Below are positions 25,045 to 33,645 of a stretch of 64,000 nt of DNA, piece by piece. Positions within the stretch are counted from its first letter, which is position 1, and every line of letters starts with the position of its first letter. The notes under the pieces were generated by a model. It made no database searches, had not been told where the DNA came from, and saw only the letters and a list, made by a program, of their open reading frames with translations. Location: assembly GCF_040676675.1 (NCBI RefSeq), contig NZ_JBFAPK010000040.1, positions 1 through 64,000 on the forward strand, read 5' to 3'. Position numbers and translations under genes: made by a program. This DNA is from JBFAPK01 sp040676675. GTDB lineage: Bacteria > Actinomycetota > Actinomycetes > Mycobacteriales > Micromonosporaceae.

Positions 25045-26316
25045 ATGCTGGTTCACCAGCTCGGAGGGCCGAGCGACTTCGATCCGTTGCTGGAGCGCAT
25101 CGGTCGGGCACGGGTGGTGATGCTGGGTGAGGCGAGCCACGGCACGCACGAGTACTACCGGCTGCGGGAGCAGCTCACCCGCCGGCTGATCGCGGAGCTG
25201 GGCTTCTCCTTCGTCGCCGTGGAGGGGGACTGGCCCGACTGCGACCGGGTGCACCGGTCGGTGACCGGCCGGCCGGGCGCCGACACCGATCCGCAGTCGG
25301 CCCTGGAGCGGTTCGAGCGGTGGCCGACCTGGATGTGGGCGAACTCGGAGGTGGCGCGCTTCTGCCGGTGGCTGCGGGACTGGAACGCCGAGCGCGCCGA
25401 GCCGGTCCGGACCGGCTTCCACGGGCTGGACGTCTACAGCCTCTGGGAGTCGATGCAGGCGATCTTCGACTACCTGGGCGAGGAGGAGCCGAACTCGCTG
25501 GAGGCCGCCCAGGAGGCGTACCGCTGCTTCGAGCCGTACGGCCGCCGGATCGAGGAGTACGGGATGGCGGCCCGGTTCGTCTCGGCGCGCTGCGAGGACG
25601 AGGTGGTCCGGCTGCTGGCGCGTACCCGGGCGCAGGCGGCCAGCGACGGCCCGGACCGCTTCTCGGCCTGGCAGAACGCCGAGGTGATCGCCCGCGCCGA
25701 GCGCTACTACCGGGTCATGGTCGCCGGCGGTCCGGAGTCCTGGAACGTGCGGGACACCCACATGATGGACACCCTGGACCGGCTGCTGGTCCACTACGGA
25801 CCCGAGGCTCGGGCGATCGTCTGGGCGCACAACACGCACGTCGGCGACGCGCGGGCGACCGACATGGCCGAGCACGGCATGACCAACATCGGCCAGCTGG
25901 CCCGGGAACGGCACGGCGAGGACGACGTCGTGCTCGTCGGGTTCGGCAGCTACGCGGGCAACGTGATCGCGGCCCCGCGCTGGGGCGCCCCCGCCGAGGT
26001 GATGGTCGTACCGCCCGCGCGCTCCGGCTCGCTGGAGCACCGGCTGCACTCGACGCTGCCCGAGCGGGCCCTGCTCCAGCTGACCGGAGCGGCGGCGGCC
26101 ACGGCCACCGGACCGGAGTGGCTGGCCGGGCCGGTGGAACACCGCGCGATCGGGGTGGTCTACGACCCGTCGTTCGAGCAGTGGGGCAACTACGTGCCGA
26201 CCCGGCTGGCGCGGCGGTACGACGCCTTCGTCTGGTGCGACCAGAGCAGCGCGCTGCGCCCGCTGGCGGCGCGGACCGCTCCGGGCGAGCTGGAGACGTA
26301 CCCGGCGGGGGTCTGA
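25045..26316 (+). CDS. Erythromycin esterase family protein
   Basis: 423 residues. The Ere-like fold is shown by VVMLGEASHGTHEYYRLREQLTRRLI with the conserved Glu and His of the GE-SHGT motif, FSFVAVEGDWPDCDRVHR, and VWAHNTHVGDA with the second conserved His. Related proteins include true macrolide lactone esterases (EreA/B) and a larger group of hydrolases with unknown substrates. The neighbouring Erm-like gene makes macrolide hydrolysis plausible but not shown. The start ATG 25045 leaves an 82-base gap shared with the divergent DUF2795 gene. Confidence 0.85.
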   Translation: MLVHQLGGPSDFDPLLERIGRARVVMLGEASHGTHEYYRLREQLTRRLIAELGFSFVAVEGDWPDCDRVHRSVTGRPGADTDPQSALERFERWPTWMWANSEVARFCRWLRDWNAERAEPVRTGFHGLDVYSLWESMQAIFDYLGEEEPNSLEAAQEAYRCFEPYGRRIEEYGMAARFVSARCEDEVVRLLARTRAQAASDGPDRFSAWQNAEVIARAERYYRVMVAGGPESWNVRDTHMMDTLDRLLVHYGPEARAIVWAHNTHVGDARATDMAEHGMTNIGQLARERHGEDDVVLVGFGSYAGNVIAAPRWGAPAEVMVVPPARSGSLEHRLHSTLPERALLQLTGAAAATATGPEWLAGPVEHRAIGVVYDPSFEQWGNYVPTRLARRYDAFVWCDQSSALRPLAARTAPGELETYPAGV

Positions 26317-26370
26317 CCCGGGGCGGAGCTGTCCGGTGTGGAGCGTCGGGGACTACGGATGGGAGAGCGG

Positions 26371-26739
26371 ATGGAGTCGGGGTCGCCGCGGGTCCTCTCG
26401 GTGTCGTGGGGGCGCATGGAGGTCGAGGGGCTCGGCGAGGGCAAGGACTTCAAGCTCTACCCGGGCGGCGGCCGGGAGTGGGACTGGTCCGAGACCGGCA
26501 CCCGGCACAGCCCCGGCGTCCAGCCGGGCGACGTCGAGGAGCTGCTCGCCCACGGCGCCACGAGCGTGGTGATCGGGCGCGGCCTGGAGGTGCGGCTGGA
26601 GGTCGACCCGGCCACGCTGGCGTTGCTGCGCCAGCACCGGGTCACCGTGCACTCGCTCGGTACCGAGGAGGCGGTCGAGCTCTACCACCGGTTGGCCGCC
26701 GAGGGCCCGGTCGGCGCACTCTTCCACTCCACCTGCTGA
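26371..26739 (+). CDS. Mth938-like domain protein (DUF498)
   Basis: 122 residues. RVLSVSWGRMEVEG...KDFKLYPGGGREWDWSETGTRHSPGVQPGDVEELLAHGATSVVIGRGLEVRLEV...TVHSLGTEEAVELYHRLAAEGPVGALFHSTC fits the MTH938/NDUFAF3 domain throughout, a small alpha/beta fold of unknown bacterial function. ATG 26371 follows GGGAG; ATG 26359 and GTG 26338 are alternatives. It stands alone between the Ere-like gene and the response-regulator gene that converges on it. Confidence 0.8.
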   Translation: MESGSPRVLSVSWGRMEVEGLGEGKDFKLYPGGGREWDWSETGTRHSPGVQPGDVEELLAHGATSVVIGRGLEVRLEVDPATLALLRQHRVTVHSLGTEEAVELYHRLAAEGPVGALFHSTC

Positions 26740-26769
26740 GCCGCGCCGGTCACCGTCGAGGCGCGCCCG

Positions 26770-27405
26770 TCACCGGGCACCCGGCTCGCCGAGCAGCCAG
26801 CCGTTCTCCTCGGCGATCCGGACCGCCTCGGCGCGGTTGCGGGCGCCGGTCTTGCCGATCGCGGCGGAGAGGTGGTTGCGTACGGTCCCCTCGGAGAGGT
26901 GCAGCTGGCGGGCCAGGTCGGCGACGGTACCGCCGTGCCGGGCGGCGCGCAGCAGCTGGGTCTCCCGCTCGGTCAACGGGCTCTCCCCGCTGGCCAGCGT
27001 CTCGGCCGCCAGGGTCGGGTCGACCACGCGCAGGCCGGCGTGCACCCGGCGGACCGCGTCGGCGAGCTGCCGGGCCGGCGTGTCCTTGACCACGAAGCCG
27101 CTCGCCCCGGCCTCCATGGCCCGCCGCAGGTAGCCGGGGCGGCCGAAGGTGGTGACCACCAGCACCCGGCAGGCCGGCAGGCACCGGTGCAGCGCGGCGG
27201 TGGCGGCGATGCCGTCGAGGCCGGGCATCTCCACGTCGAGCAGCGCCACGTCCGGCCGGGTCCGCTGGGCCTCGGGCACCACCTCGTCGCCGCGACCGAC
27301 CTCGGCCACCACGGTCAGGTCCGGTTCGAGCGACAACAGCGCGGCGAGCGCCCCGCGTACCAGCGCCTGGTCGTCGGCGAGCAACAGCCGGATCGGTTCG
27401 CTCAT
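26770..27405 (-). CDS. NarL/LuxR-type response regulator
   Basis: 211 residues. N-terminal receiver (IRLLLADDQALVRGALAALL; phosphoacceptor Asp in VALLDVEMPG; Lys in FVVKDTP) and C-terminal LuxR HTH (LTERETQLLRAARHGGTVADLARQLHLSEGTVRNHLSAAIGKTG). Its ATG overlaps the stop of the histidine kinase by four bases. It should bind DNA on phosphorylation, most likely controlling the adjacent ABC exporter genes. Confidence 0.92.
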   Translation of the reverse strand: MSEPIRLLLADDQALVRGALAALLSLEPDLTVVAEVGRGDEVVPEAQRTRPDVALLDVEMPGLDGIAATAALHRCLPACRVLVVTTFGRPGYLRRAMEAGASGFVVKDTPARQLADAVRRVHAGLRVVDPTLAAETLASGESPLTERETQLLRAARHGGTVADLARQLHLSEGTVRNHLSAAIGKTGARNRAEAVRIAEENGWLLGEPGAR

Positions 27406-28622
27406 CGGGCCTCCGCGGGCAGGCTGACCCGCAGCCGGAAGCCCCGCCCCGACTCGGCCCGGCCGACGGTGACCCGGCCGCCGAGCTGCTCCGCGCGCTC
27501 CCGCAGGCCGAGCAGGCCGTGCCCGCCGCCGGTCCGCCCCGCGTCGGTACCGGACTCGTCGGTACCGCCCGTGGGACCCTTGCCGTCGTCGAGGATCTCG
27601 ACCTGGTCGGCGCTGACCCGTACCGTGCAGCGCCGGGCGCCGCTGTGCCGTACCACGTTGGTGACGCCCTCCCGGACGGCCCAGCCGAAGAGTTCGCTGC
27701 GGTCGCGGGGCAGCTCCCCGACCGAGGACGGCAGGTCGGCCACCATGCCGGCCGCCTGCAACGCCGAACGGGCGCTGGCCAGCTCGCCGGCGAGCGTCAC
27801 CTCCCGGTACACCCCGACGGTGAGGCGTACGTCGGCGAGCGCCTGCCGGGCCAGCTGCTCCACCTCGGCGATCTCCCCGGCCGCGCGGCCGGGGTCGACC
27901 TCCAGCAGCCGCCCGGCCAGCTCCGCCTTGATCGCCACCACGGTGAGCGAGTGCCCGAGGATGTCGTGCAGGTCGCGGGCGGCGCGGGCCCGCTCGCCGG
28001 CCACCGCCAACCGGTGGATCTCCTGCTGGGCGGCGAGCAGTTCCCGGTTGCGCTCGGCCAGCCGCAGCACGCCGAAGCTGGTGAAGGCGGCCAGCACGAC
28101 GGCGAAGGCGACGTCGGCGTCGCGCTGCCAGGCCGGTACGAACAGCGGGGAGACCAGGGGCGTGGCCACCAGGACCAGCACCACCACCAGCGACTGTCGC
28201 GGGGGCAGCAGCAGCACCGCGCTGGCCGCGATGTAGACCAGGGTGGAGAGCCAGTCGGCGCCGGCGCCCGGGATCGAGAGCAGCCCGAGCGCCAGCATCG
28301 CGCCCAGCCAGACCCAGGCCGGCCGGGTCGGTGGCGCCTCCCACGCCTGCCGCACGTGCCGGCTCCAGACGAAGACCAGCACGAACGAGGCGCCGAAGGC
28401 GACCAGCGCGGCCACCCCCAGGTAGCGCGCGACCGGATTCGGGTGGTGCCAGGCGGCGCTGAGCGGCTGGGCGAGGAAGAAGAGCCAGACCGCCGCGGCC
28501 AGCCAGCCGAGTCGCGGCCGGGGTGGTCCGAACGGGCCGCCCGGCTCGCCCTGGCCACCGGCCCGGTCCGGCCCGCTGGCCGGCGAGGGGGACGGGGACA
28601 GGGACGGTCTCACCTGGTTCAC
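27402..28622 (-). CDS. HisKA_3-type sensor histidine kinase
   Basis: About 406 residues from GTG 28620-28622; an ATG at 28754 would add an unlikely basic extension. Several membrane helices (LGWLAAAVWLFFLAQPLSA, YLGVAALVAFGASFVLVFVWS, WLGAMLALGLLSI, LVVVLVLVATPLVSPLF) form the sensor without a large extracellular loop. The phosphoacceptor His is in AARDLHDILGHSLTVVAIKAELA and the HATPase part includes REGVTNVVRHSGA (N box), EILDDGKGP and GGHGLLGLRERAEQLGG (G boxes). This resembles DesK/LiaS-type kinases paired with ABC transporters. Confidence 0.9.
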   Translation of the reverse strand: MNQVRPSLSPSPSPASGPDRAGGQGEPGGPFGPPRPRLGWLAAAVWLFFLAQPLSAAWHHPNPVARYLGVAALVAFGASFVLVFVWSRHVRQAWEAPPTRPAWVWLGAMLALGLLSIPGAGADWLSTLVYIAASAVLLLPPRQSLVVVLVLVATPLVSPLFVPAWQRDADVAFAVVLAAFTSFGVLRLAERNRELLAAQQEIHRLAVAGERARAARDLHDILGHSLTVVAIKAELAGRLLEVDPGRAAGEIAEVEQLARQALADVRLTVGVYREVTLAGELASARSALQAAGMVADLPSSVGELPRDRSELFGWAVREGVTNVVRHSGARRCTVRVSADQVEILDDGKGPTGGTDESGTDAGRTGGGHGLLGLRERAEQLGGRVTVGRAESGRGFRLRVSLPAEAR

Positions 28623-28763
28623 GTTAGGCCATGACGGGTCCGGCGCCGTCAACGCGCGGCGCAGCCGGCCGACGGCCGACGGCAGCGGCGTCGCCGACGG
28701 CCGGGGGGCCCGGCCGGCGAGCGCCGACCGGGCCGAGTCACGGATGGACATCACGACCGCCCG

Positions 28764-29573
28764 TCACACCCGCTGGGTGTCGCGGCGGAAGAGCCGGGCC
28801 GCGGCGGCGCCGAAGGCGGCGGTCCAGAGCACCACGTTGGCGACGGCGCCGAGGGTGAACCCGCTGCCGGTCAGCGGGCTGCGGGCGATGGCACCCACGC
28901 CGTACACCGGGGTGAACTTGGCGATCTGCTGCATCACGTCCGGCAGCACCTCCAGCGGGACGAAGAGCCCGCCGAACAGGGCGAGGATGGCGAGGATCGG
29001 ACCGAGGAACTGCATGACGTTCTCGGCCGGGACGAGGTAGCCCACGAAGAGCCCGAAGGCGGCGAAGACCAGCGATCCGATCCAGGCGGCCAGGCCGGAG
29101 AGGAGCCAGACGTGCGGCGGCATGCGTACCCCGCCGAGGGCGCCGACGGCGAACTCGACCAGCACCGAGACCAGGCCGAGGGTCATCGCGGTGAGGACCT
29201 TGGTGGCGACGTACGCGGGCGGTCGCAGCGGGGTGAGTCGTAGCTGGCGGCTCCAGCCCAGCGCGCGCTCGACGGCGACCATGCCGCCGCCGCTGGTGGT
29301 GGCGACCATCGCGCCGTAGACCGCCAGGCTGATCATGATGTACGCGGTCGCCGACGCGCCGCCGCCGAGGCTCTGCCCCTTGTTCGGCAGGCCGAACAGC
29401 AGGAAGAAGACCGCCGGCATGATCAGGATGAAGACGAGGGTACGGCGGTTGCGCAGCACCCGGCGGATCTCCAGCGCGAGCGCGGTGAGGGTGAAGCCGC
29501 CGAGCGGCGGGCGCCGGCGGGGAGCGGTACGCCCGGTGGTCGGTCCGGTGCTGGTGGCGGTGGCGGTGGTCAT
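28764..29573 (-). CDS. ABC-2 type transporter permease
   Basis: 269 residues with six hydrophobic segments (TLVFILIMPAVFFLLFGL, ASATAYIMISLAVYGAMVA, KVLTAMTLGLVSVLVEFAVGAL, LLSGLAAWIGSLVFAAFGLFVGYLV, FLGPILAILALFGGLFVPL and NVVLWTAAFGAAAARLF). The ABC-2 pattern and overlap with the ATPase gene (ATGA, 29570-29573) mark it as its membrane partner. Probably exports a lipid, peptide or drug. 141 bases separate it from the kinase gene, so the whole set may be one operon. Confidence 0.9.
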   Translation of the reverse strand: MTTATATSTGPTTGRTAPRRRPPLGGFTLTALALEIRRVLRNRRTLVFILIMPAVFFLLFGLPNKGQSLGGGASATAYIMISLAVYGAMVATTSGGGMVAVERALGWSRQLRLTPLRPPAYVATKVLTAMTLGLVSVLVEFAVGALGGVRMPPHVWLLSGLAAWIGSLVFAAFGLFVGYLVPAENVMQFLGPILAILALFGGLFVPLEVLPDVMQQIAKFTPVYGVGAIARSPLTGSGFTLGAVANVVLWTAAFGAAAARLFRRDTQRV

Positions 29574-30526
29574 CGGGCACTCCGCTCGGTCGGCTGGTCG
29601 TGGTCGGCGGTCAGGGCGATGAAGGCGTCTTCGAGGTTCCGGCTGGTGATCTCCACGTCGCGGGCCCCGGTCTGGGTCAGCAGGTGCCGGGCGACGGCGT
29701 CGGAGTCGCTGGCGTGCAGCAGCACGGTGTCGCCGCGTACCTCGACGGAGTCGACGCCGGGCAGCGCGGCGAGCCCGACCTGGTCGGCGCCGGGGAGCGT
29801 GGCGCGGACGAGCCGGCCGGCGGCCAGGTTCTTGATCTCGGCGCTGGTGCCGTCCGCGACGATCCGGCCCTGCCGGACCAGCACGATCCGGTCGGCGTAC
29901 GCGTCGGCCTCCTCCAGGTAGTGCGTGGCGAAGAGGATCGTGCGTCCGCCGCGGGCGTCCTGCCGGATCGCGTTCCAGAAGTCCCGGCGCCCCTCCACGT
30001 CCATTCCGGTGGTGGGCTCGTCGAGGATCATCAGGTCCGGGTCGGGGAGCAGGGCCATCGCGAAGCGCAGCCGCTGCTGCTGGCCGCCGGAGCACTTGCC
30101 CACCATCCGGTCGGCGATCTCCGTGATCCCCGCCCGCTCCAGCACCTCCTCGACCGGCCGGGTCTGGCCGAAGAAGGAGGCGGTCATCCGTACCGTCTCG
30201 GCCACGGTCAGGTCCTTGAGCAGGCCGCCGGTCTGCATCACGGCGGCGATGCGGCCGAGCGCGATGGCGTCGGCGGGGGACTGGCCGTAGACCCGTACCG
30301 TGCCGGAGGTCGGGCGGGCGAGCCCGAGCACCATGTCGATGGTGGTGGTCTTGCCGGCGCCGTTCGGGCCGAGGAAGGCCACCACCTCGCCGGGCTCGAT
30401 GCGCAGCGAGAGGTCGGACACGGCGGTGACCGGGCCGAAGGTCTTGGTGAGCCGGGTCAGCTCGACGGCGGGGGTGCCGTTCCCCGCCGGTGCCGGCCGG
30501 CCGGCCGGGTGCGTGGTCGTCGTCAT
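29570..30526 (-). CDS. ABC transporter ATP-binding protein
   Basis: 318 residues. Walker A GPNGAGKTT (about 53-61), Q-loop VMQTGGL, signature CSGGQQQR (Cys in place of the usual Leu), Walker B LMILDEPTTGMD and switch His in ATHYLEEAD. The C-terminal DrrA-type domain (about 240-318) fits exporters of the ABC-2 class. First gene of the operon with the permease and then the two-component pair. The ATG at 30526 is followed upstream by a 237-base divergent gap to the ROK gene. Confidence 0.92.
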   Translation of the reverse strand: MTTTTHPAGRPAPAGNGTPAVELTRLTKTFGPVTAVSDLSLRIEPGEVVAFLGPNGAGKTTTIDMVLGLARPTSGTVRVYGQSPADAIALGRIAAVMQTGGLLKDLTVAETVRMTASFFGQTRPVEEVLERAGITEIADRMVGKCSGGQQQRLRFAMALLPDPDLMILDEPTTGMDVEGRRDFWNAIRQDARGGRTILFATHYLEEADAYADRIVLVRQGRIVADGTSAEIKNLAAGRLVRATLPGADQVGLAALPGVDSVEVRGDTVLLHASDSDAVARHLLTQTGARDVEITSRNLEDAFIALTADHDQPTERSAR

Positions 30527-30763
30527 GTGACCACGGTCCCGCGCGCCGGGGGTCCGGTACTCCGTCGCCGATCATGTCCCGGGCATGACATTTGTCAGTC
30601 GGGCCCGCCGGCCCCGACCTGATCGTGGTGGGTCTCCGGCCGGCGGTGGCCGCCTCGGCCCGCCCTTGGCCCGGCTCCGCGCCGGCCGGCGGCGGCCGTT
30701 CGCCCGTCCCGGGCCGGCCTCGGCCCGGCGGTCCGCGCCGGCCAATCTGGCAGAATCGTCCCT

Positions 30764-31978
30764 GTGACTCCTGCGATGCGCCATACGACGCGTGACCTGC
30801 GCCGGCGCAATCGTGCTGCCCTGCTGACGCACATCTATCACCAGGATGCGGCGAGCCGGCTGGAGTTGATGCACGCCTCCGGGCTGAGTTCCGGCTCCGT
30901 GAGCAACGTCGTCTCGGACCTGGTCAACGACGGCATGGTGGCCGAGGTCGGCTCCGAGGACTCCGACGGGGGTCGCCCCCGGGCGCTGCTGCGGGTGCGG
31001 CCGGAGTTCGGCGACGTCGTGGGCGTCGACATCGGGGAGACCCACATCCAGGTCGGGCTCTTCGACTGGACCCTGCGCGCCCGGGCCACCGCCACCTACG
31101 CCATCGCGGAGAGCCTGGAGCCCGAGTCGGTGGCGCGTACGGTGCTCGGCGGGATCGAGAAGGTCACGGCCGAGGTCGGCGTGGACCCGGACGGCCTGCT
31201 CGGGGTCGGCGTCGGGGTGCCCGGTGCGGCGCGCGTCGGGCCGAGCAACCTGGTCTACGCCCCCACGCTGGGCTGGTCGGGGGTCCGCCTGGACGAGCTG
31301 CTCCGGCGCGGCGTGCGGGCGCCGCTCTACATCGACAACTGTGCCCGTACGCTCGGCCAGGCCGAGATGTGGCGGGGTGCCGGCCGCGGCACGAGCCGTA
31401 CCATCGTCGCCCTGCTCGGCGTCGGCGTCGGCGCCGCCCTGGCCACCGGTCCGGACGCCAGCGGGGTGACCAGCACCACCAGCGAGTGGGGGCACACGGT
31501 CGTCGAGGTCGGCGGCGTCGCCTGCCGCTGCGGGTCGCAGGGCTGCCTGGAGGCGTACGTCGGTGCCGAGGCGATCCTGACCAGCTACCTGGAGCGCCCC
31601 GGCAGCGAGCCGTTCGAGGCGACCGACACCGAGGCCCGGCTGGCCGAGCTGGCGGCCCGGGCGGCCGTACCGGGGCCGGCGGCGGAGGTCCTCGACTCGA
31701 CGGCGGAGTACCTGGGCATCGGGATCGCGAACCTGGTGAACCTGCTGAGCCCCGACCGGGTCGTGCTGGCGGGCTGGGCCGGTCAGACGATCGGACCGGT
31801 GATCCTGCCGGCGGTGCGCGCCGCGGCCCGCCGCCACGCCCTCTACTACCTGTACGACCAGCTCCGGATCGAGCTCGGCGAGCTGGGCAGCGACGCGGTG
31901 GCGCTGGGCGCCGCCACCCTGCCGGTCGTGCGCATCCTCGCCATGGGTGGCCCCGTCCCCGCCAACGCCCCGCGCTGA
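30764..31978 (+). CDS. ROK family transcriptional repressor
   Basis: 404 residues. N-terminal winged HTH (RRRNRAALLTHIYHQDAASRLELMHASGLSSGSVSNVVSDLVNDGMVAEVG) then the ROK sugar-kinase fold: VVGVDIGETHIQVGLFD (phosphate loop), GVPGAARVG, and the zinc signature in EWGHTVVEVGGVACRCGSQGCLEAY (His plus CxCGxxGC). A CAGAAT -10-like hexamer about seven bases before GTG 30764 suggests a leaderless transcript. No operator like 32138 is seen before this gene. I infer that it represses the two operons carrying the 19-bp inverted repeat (32138 and 37417), with a sugar or sugar-phosphate as inducer. Confidence 0.9.
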   Translation: MTPAMRHTTRDLRRRNRAALLTHIYHQDAASRLELMHASGLSSGSVSNVVSDLVNDGMVAEVGSEDSDGGRPRALLRVRPEFGDVVGVDIGETHIQVGLFDWTLRARATATYAIAESLEPESVARTVLGGIEKVTAEVGVDPDGLLGVGVGVPGAARVGPSNLVYAPTLGWSGVRLDELLRRGVRAPLYIDNCARTLGQAEMWRGAGRGTSRTIVALLGVGVGAALATGPDASGVTSTTSEWGHTVVEVGGVACRCGSQGCLEAYVGAEAILTSYLERPGSEPFEATDTEARLAELAARAAVPGPAAEVLDSTAEYLGIGIANLVNLLSPDRVVLAGWAGQTIGPVILPAVRAAARRHALYYLYDQLRIELGELGSDAVALGAATLPVVRILAMGGPVPANAPR

Positions 31979-31998
31979 GCTCCCCGCCGCGCCCTGCT

Positions 31999-32076
31999 GC
32001 GTCGATCATGGACTTGTGGTCGGCGGTTTGCCGGCTTTGGCCGTTTATGTGACCGCCACAAGTCCATGATCGACGC
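31999..32076. terminator. 21-bp perfect inverted repeat after ROK gene
   Basis: Arms at 31999-32019 and 32056-32076 (core GTCGATCATGGACTTGTGG and its complement) are perfect over 21 bases with a 36-base inner region that holds further pairing (CGGCGG...CCGCC). Placed 21 bases after the ROK stop, it can terminate transcription. Arm length and AT content resemble the element at 14990. Confidence 0.8.
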
Positions 32077-32120
32077 GGATCTCCGCGTCCGGCGATGGGT
32101 GTCTTCGTGGTCCGAAAGGT

Positions 32121-32156
32121 TTGACGTGCTGCTAGTTACGACTTACCTTAAGTCTT
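32121..32156 (+). promoter_or_regulatory. Promoter and ROK-type operator of the aldehyde dehydrogenase operon
   Basis: TTGACG (32121-32126), a 17-base spacer and TACCTT (32144-32149) form the promoter. The operator ACGACTTACCTTAAGTCTT (32138-32156) is an inverted repeat overlapping the -10; arms are ACGACTTA and TAAGTCtT with one mismatch. An almost identical site stands before the ABC importer operon at 37417. Binding would block RNA polymerase. Confidence 0.8.
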
Positions 32157-32211
32157 AACATAAGAGCGTTTGATCTTGTCGGACGCGTTCGCAGCCATGA
32201 CGGAGTCGCGC

Positions 32212-33645
32212 ATGACCACTCCCGCCGGTGACGGCCAGCTCTACATCCAGGGGAAGTTCCGGCCGGCGGCCGGCGGGCGTACCGGCCCGGTGTGGGAGAA
32301 GGCGACCGGTGCGCGGATCGGCACCTACGCGCGGGGCGACGCGACGGACGCGGACGCGGCGGTCGCCGCGGCCCGCGAGGCGCAGCCGGGCTGGGCCGCC
32401 CTGGCGGCGCCGGAGCGGGGCGCCTACCTGCGCCGGTTCGCGGACTACCTGCGGGAGCACCACGAGGAACTCGTGCTGCTGAGCATGCGCGAGACCGGTG
32501 GCGTACGCGCCAAGGCCGAGGACGAGGTCGGTACGAGCATCCGCCAGCTCGACATCTCGGCGGTACAGGCCACCGAGAACGCGGGCGACCTGCTGCCCCC
32601 GTACAAGGCGGGCAAGCTCTCCATGTCCCGGGCGGTACCGCTCGGCGTGCTCGGCATCATCACGCCCTGGAACTACCCGATGAACCTGGCGATGCGGGCG
32701 GTCGCGCCCGGGCTGGCGTTCGGCAACACGGTGGTGCTCAAGCCGGCCGAGCTGACGCCGGTCATCGGTGGTCAGGTGCTCGCGCGGGCCGCCGAGGCCG
32801 CCGGCCTGCCGCCGGGTGTCCTCAACGTGGTCACCGGCGACGGGCCGGACGCCGGTTGGGCCCTGGCCGAGCACCGCGGGGTGGACCTGCTCGACTTCAC
32901 CGGCTCGCGCCAGGTGGGGCTCGCCATCGCCGCGTCGGCCGCCGCCGATCTGCGCCCGATCCGGCTCGAACTGGGCGGCTCGAACGCCTTCGTGGTGCTC
33001 GACGACGCCGACGTCGACCTCGCCGCCTCGGCCGCGATGATCGCCTCGTACGAGTTCCAGGGGCAGACCTGCATCAGCTCCAGCCGGCACATCGTGCTGC
33101 GCGAGGTGGCCGACCGGTACGTCGACGCGGTCACCCGGCGCGCCGCGGCCCTGACCGTCGGAGACCCGCTGACCCCCGGCGTGGACCTCGGCCCGCTGAT
33201 CAGCGAGGCGCAGCGGGACCGGGTGCACCAGCAGATCGTGCAGCCCTCGGTGGCCCTCGGCGCCCGGGTCGCCACCGGGGCCACGTACGAGGGGCTCTTC
33301 TACCGCCCGACGGTGCTCACCGACGTCACGCCGGAGATGCCGGCCTTCGCCGAGGAGATCTTCGGCCCGGTCATCCCGATCACGGTGGTCGACTCCGAGC
33401 GCGAGGCGATCGAGCTGGTCAACGGCTACCCGATGCTGATGAACTCGGTCTTCACCGCCGACCTGGTCCGGGGCATGACCGTGGCGGAGCGGTTGCAGGC
33501 CGGCGAGGTGCACGTCAACGACGCCCACGCGCGGCACGGCGCGGAGAACCAGATGCCGGGCTTCACCCGGCGGCAGTGGATCGGCGTGCAGCGTACCCCG
33601 CTGACCCTGCCGGCCTGGACCGCCGACCCGGACGGCCGGCGATGA
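32212..33645 (+). CDS. Aldehyde dehydrogenase family protein
   Basis: 477 residues; ATG 32212 has GGAG seven bases upstream (ATG 32197 is an alternative). NAD(P)-dependent oxidation of an aldehyde to the acid: Rossmann/ALDH motifs ITPWNYPM, VVLKPAELTPV, FTGSRQVG, catalytic Glu in LELGGSN and catalytic Cys in GQTCISSSR. It resembles benzaldehyde/vanillin or sugar-aldehyde dehydrogenases. First gene of a tightly packed three-gene operon (four-base overlaps) behind the ROK-type operator, so the substrate probably comes from the transported sugar or a sugar-derived acid. Confidence 0.9.
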   Translation: MTTPAGDGQLYIQGKFRPAAGGRTGPVWEKATGARIGTYARGDATDADAAVAAAREAQPGWAALAAPERGAYLRRFADYLREHHEELVLLSMRETGGVRAKAEDEVGTSIRQLDISAVQATENAGDLLPPYKAGKLSMSRAVPLGVLGIITPWNYPMNLAMRAVAPGLAFGNTVVLKPAELTPVIGGQVLARAAEAAGLPPGVLNVVTGDGPDAGWALAEHRGVDLLDFTGSRQVGLAIAASAAADLRPIRLELGGSNAFVVLDDADVDLAASAAMIASYEFQGQTCISSSRHIVLREVADRYVDAVTRRAAALTVGDPLTPGVDLGPLISEAQRDRVHQQIVQPSVALGARVATGATYEGLFYRPTVLTDVTPEMPAFAEEIFGPVIPITVVDSEREAIELVNGYPMLMNSVFTADLVRGMTVAERLQAGEVHVNDAHARHGAENQMPGFTRRQWIGVQRTPLTLPAWTADPDGRR

